Positions 61,542-64,000 of a stretch of 64,000 bases of DNA are shown in pieces. The notes beneath the pieces were generated by a model. The model saw nothing but the letters and a program-made list of their open reading frames with translations, was not told the DNA's origin and did not search any database. Numbering within the stretch: position 1 is the stretch's first letter; each line of letters starts with the position of its first letter. A program made the position numbers and the translations under genes. This DNA is from Hybos culiciformis (taxonomy: Eukaryota > Arthropoda > Insecta > Diptera > Hybotidae): contig CAXFZM010000356.1 of NCBI GenBank assembly GCA_964007475.1, forward strand, positions 1 through 64,000, written 5' to 3'.

Positions 61542-61772
61542 AAAGAAAAAAATTTTTTAATTTGTCTATTTTATTTTAAATGTATTTATTTTGTGAATTA
61601 TTAATTTTATTTTTGTATTTTTGTATAGATTTCACTTTCTACTTCAAACACATAGTTTCGATAGTCTCTCTTTTAAAACTCAATTATATATTTTATCTGC
61701 TAGTTCAATATATATAAAAAAAAATTAAAAAAAAAAAAAATTGTTTCGTCGTCTCGTCAGCTTTCCACTCAA
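61542..61772. other. AT-rich spacer
   Basis: AT-rich with an A-run near 61718-61740. There is no feature. Confidence 0.4.
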
Positions 61773-62271
61773 ATGACGTATGGAATAAATTGGATATCTT
61801 TCCTTATTATAACTAGATTTCTTTTTACATCTCTTGTAAGACCATTGTTAGAATATGCCTCTCAAGTATGGTCAACCTTTTTTTCTGTCGACATCAATAG
61901 AGTCAAATCCGTCCAAAAAAAATTTCTTAGATTTGCGTTAAAGCATCTTCCTTGGGAGGATAACTTAATCCTTCCACCGTATAGAGAGCGCTTAAATCCC
62001 ATTAAGCTTGAATCTCTTCAAGACAGACGTGAATTTGCTGATGTTGTTTTCATTCATCAAGTTATTATTGGTGAAATTATTTCTCCTTTTATTCTGGAGA
62101 AGATCAACTTTCGAGTTAATACCAGAAATATGGATGCAATGATTCCATTTCACGAATGCTTGCTTTTGCTAATAAAAATCATCATGTTTTTGACCTTAAT
62201 ATCTCTAAGGCATCCCTTAAAGCTGGTTTAAAGACTTATTCTTTTTGCGCTAATAACATTGGAAGACTTTA
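61773..62271 (+). pseudogene. LINE reverse transcriptase C-terminal fragment
   Basis: The open stretch contains LVRPLLEYASQVWS, DINRVKSVQKKFLRFALKHL and RRLN-type PYRERLNPIKLESL, then RREFADVVF. This is the conserved thumb/tail region after the reverse transcriptase catalytic core in Jockey/CR1-group LINEs (normally VRP.LEY...W.P). A frameshift near 62130 moves the tail to another frame. The catalytic domain is absent, so this is a 5'-truncated copy. It is a different family from LINE 1 and LINE 2. Confidence 0.8.
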
Positions 62272-62490
62272 ATTAATATTTCTTCTTATTTATATTTTTA
62301 ATTTTTTTTAAATTAACTCTTTCTTCTAATATTAACTTTCTTCCTTTAAAATTTTTTACTAGGGAAACTATTCTTTGTGTTGTGTGTTATGTCACTAGTG
62401 ATTTCGTTATTTATCAGAAACGAGACTTGTTCTTAGTGTTTAGTGTTTTTTGAAGTGAAACTTCTTTAGAGGCATTGTGATTGAGAGTGA

Positions 62491-62616
62491 AAAAAATGTA
62501 AGTGTCAAAAATGTAACGCTGAATGTCAAAAATGCCTCGATTATTGTCAAAAAAAAAAGGCAAAAAAAAAAGAAAAAATTTATGTGTCAGCTGATGATAA
62601 AACCGACAGCCGCTAG
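62491..62616 (+). other. short Cys-rich open frame
   Basis: 41 codons between stops with KKCKCQKCNAECQKCLDYCQ and a lysine-rich tail ending at TAG 62616. There is no ATG, so it could only be an exon. The spacing CxCxxCxxxCxxCxxxC is regular but may stem from a TGTCAAAAATG simple repeat. Confidence 0.25.
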
Positions 62617-63244
62617 CAACTTAATGAATCTTATAAGCGAAATAACCTACTCTATATTGGCTCAGAATTAAAGTCGAAAATACTATTTTTTTTTCGTTTG
62701 AACCTTAGGACTAGAACTATGGAAAAACACTTTCTAATTAGCTATGAAAAAAAAAATAATAATAATAAAAAAAAAAATTGGATAGAAAGGGTGGAAGTAC
62801 GTCGCAATATTTTATTAAATTTTATTCATACAAGTAAGACTAGTTAGCCGATAAAACTGTGACTCATAAAATCTTAGCGAAGAATAATTTAAATTTTGTT
62901 TTTGTAAGAAATTAAAAAACTTTGAAAATAAAACACACATAACGAACAAAAATCTAACATTATTCGTTTTTGAAATGAGACAGACATCTTCAAATAACGA
63001 TGTCTTGAATCATTTTTATGAAGTTCAATATTTTTTAATTTTAGCTTCATTAAATAATTTTAAATTCGTATAAATTTTAATAAGGGCTTTGATAACTAAT
63101 AATTTATAATTCTCGGAATCATTTAAAATTCGTGGAAGATTTAAAAAGTTAATAAAATTCTGTCAAAATCTAAATTATTTAAAATAAAATTTGAAATTTA
63201 AAAAAAAATATTTTTTTGAAATAACTCATTTTTTGAGCGTAATA
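62617..63244. other. AT-rich, no gene seen
   Basis: Low-complexity AT-rich DNA. Confidence 0.45.
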
Positions 63245-63622
63245 CCTTGTTCGCACTTCAACATTTATCCGGATAAATAAGTGGAAATTTCCACTTTCTG
63301 AAACTACCGTTCGCACTTTAGAAGTGGAAAAAATTTGACGGTTCTAGAAAAAATATAAATAAATTTATTTTTTTTGTTATGAATTTTCAAAAATCTGAAG
63401 TTCATAAATAATTTTAGAATTAAATTTCACTTTTTTTGATATTTTGACACAAAATAAACGGTGCCAACCGTACCAAATATATCAAAAAGTAGCTAAAAGG
63501 AACTAGCTAAGTGGAAAAATAACTGGAAATTAAAATATCCGGAAAAAGTTTTTGTGTGATAATATCCACAAAGTTTCCGGAAAACTCGAAATATCCGGAA
63601 AAATATTGAAGTGCGAACAAGG
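63245..63622. mobile_element. MITE with long inverted repeats (CCTTGTTCGCACTTCAA)
   Basis: CCTTGTTCGCACTTCAA, then ATTT.TCCGGATA, at the left is mirrored at the right (about 63592-63622). The inner words AAGTGGAAATTTCCACTTTC and GTTCGCACTTTAGAAGTGG repeat the theme. The target duplication is unclear. Confidence 0.78.
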
Positions 63623-63629
63623 TTTAAGG

Positions 63630-63999
63630 TAGCTAAAATTTGTTCTATTTGCTTAGCTAATTTAACAAAATCTTTCCTTGGATTTCTCAGATGAAATTTG
63701 GTTTTATTGGCAATAAATAATGACTCATATTTTTCTTCAAGTTCAATAAGGTTCTTACATGTATCACATTTTAAATTTTGTATTAATTTATTTTCACTCT
63801 AACCAGTCATGTATTTGATAGCATCAAAATATGAGTTATCAATATAGATATTTTTCACTCCTGGTTCCAAGAAATACTCATCAGTTATATTTTTATTTAC
63901 TACTACATTTAATGATTTGTGCCTATATGGCACTGTTAAAATTTTTGGTGGATTTAATTCTTTAGAAATTGCTGAAATTGAAGCTTCGACTTCGAACAA
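63630..63999 (-). pseudogene. C-terminal end of a transposase-like gene, runs off the window
   Basis: An open frame enters from the right edge and reads ISKELNPPKILTVPYRHKSL and DNSYFDAIKYMTG, then an in-frame TAG at 63800, and continues NKLIQNLKCDTCKNLIELEE and RNPRKDFVKLAKQIEQIL. The order Y...Y(I/M)(A/T)G, ...L.C..C...L, then a short conserved helix is common at the C-terminus of P- and hAT-like transposases. The assignment is tentative because the catalytic part lies outside the window. Confidence 0.4.
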
Positions 64000-64000
64000 G

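Overview
This is an AT-rich eukaryotic window with almost no unique coding sequence. It suggests an arthropod, most likely an insect and possibly a hemipteran. The evidence is the mix of mobile elements: P-superfamily, PIF/Harbinger, piggyBac, hAT and Tc1/mariner-type remnants, Ty3/gypsy pieces, Jockey/CR1- and I/LOA-like LINEs, a tRNA-derived SINE, and Mutator/Foldback-like elements with 9-bp target duplications. GT...AG introns are visible in several remnants. No prokaryotic operon, rRNA, true tRNA or CRISPR array is seen. The species is inference only.

Layout. 1-13.6 kb holds a decayed P-type transposase with an internal 241-bp triplication, a tRNA-derived SINE, a two-gene PIF/Harbinger remnant (transposase on +, SANT-like partner on -), a piggyBac-type MITE, and the left half of an unrecognised spliced gene. 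13.6-55.3 kb appears to be one nested insertion of about 41.7 kb. It is bounded by long inverted repeats (13613-13874 and 54940-55282) and a perfect 9-bp target duplication (AGCAGAAAT at 13604 and 55283). Inside it are two gypsy fragments, a two-exon unrecognised gene, a 7.7-kb composite hAT transposon carrying a gypsy gag fragment, a LINE inserted into another LINE, a repeat-rich Helitron-like block, a 1-kb 9-bp-TSD element, and a 7.7-kb Foldback element. The Foldback arms are 19 and 14 copies of a ~154-bp satellite, facing each other. A small spliced gene (exons at 32.4, 33.2 and 44.3 kb) runs through the same interior, with the LINEs in its 11-kb intron.

55.3-64 kb resumes the right half of the gene broken by the giant insertion. 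It continues with short palindromic elements built on a GACATTTGTCCGCG-type word, a Harbinger-type MITE with a paralogous empty site 480 bp away, a small ORF resembling the globular domain of linker histone H1, a LINE reverse-transcriptase tail, and a transposase-like ORF running off the end.

How it fits together: nearly every gene here serves, or once served, transposition, and nearly all are broken by stops, frameshifts or insertions. The value of the window is its nesting, in which target duplications allow an order of insertions to be read. The strongest candidate for something undescribed is the family of 9-bp-TSD elements whose termini are tandem or palindromic satellite words, including the 41.7-kb and 7.7-kb members.
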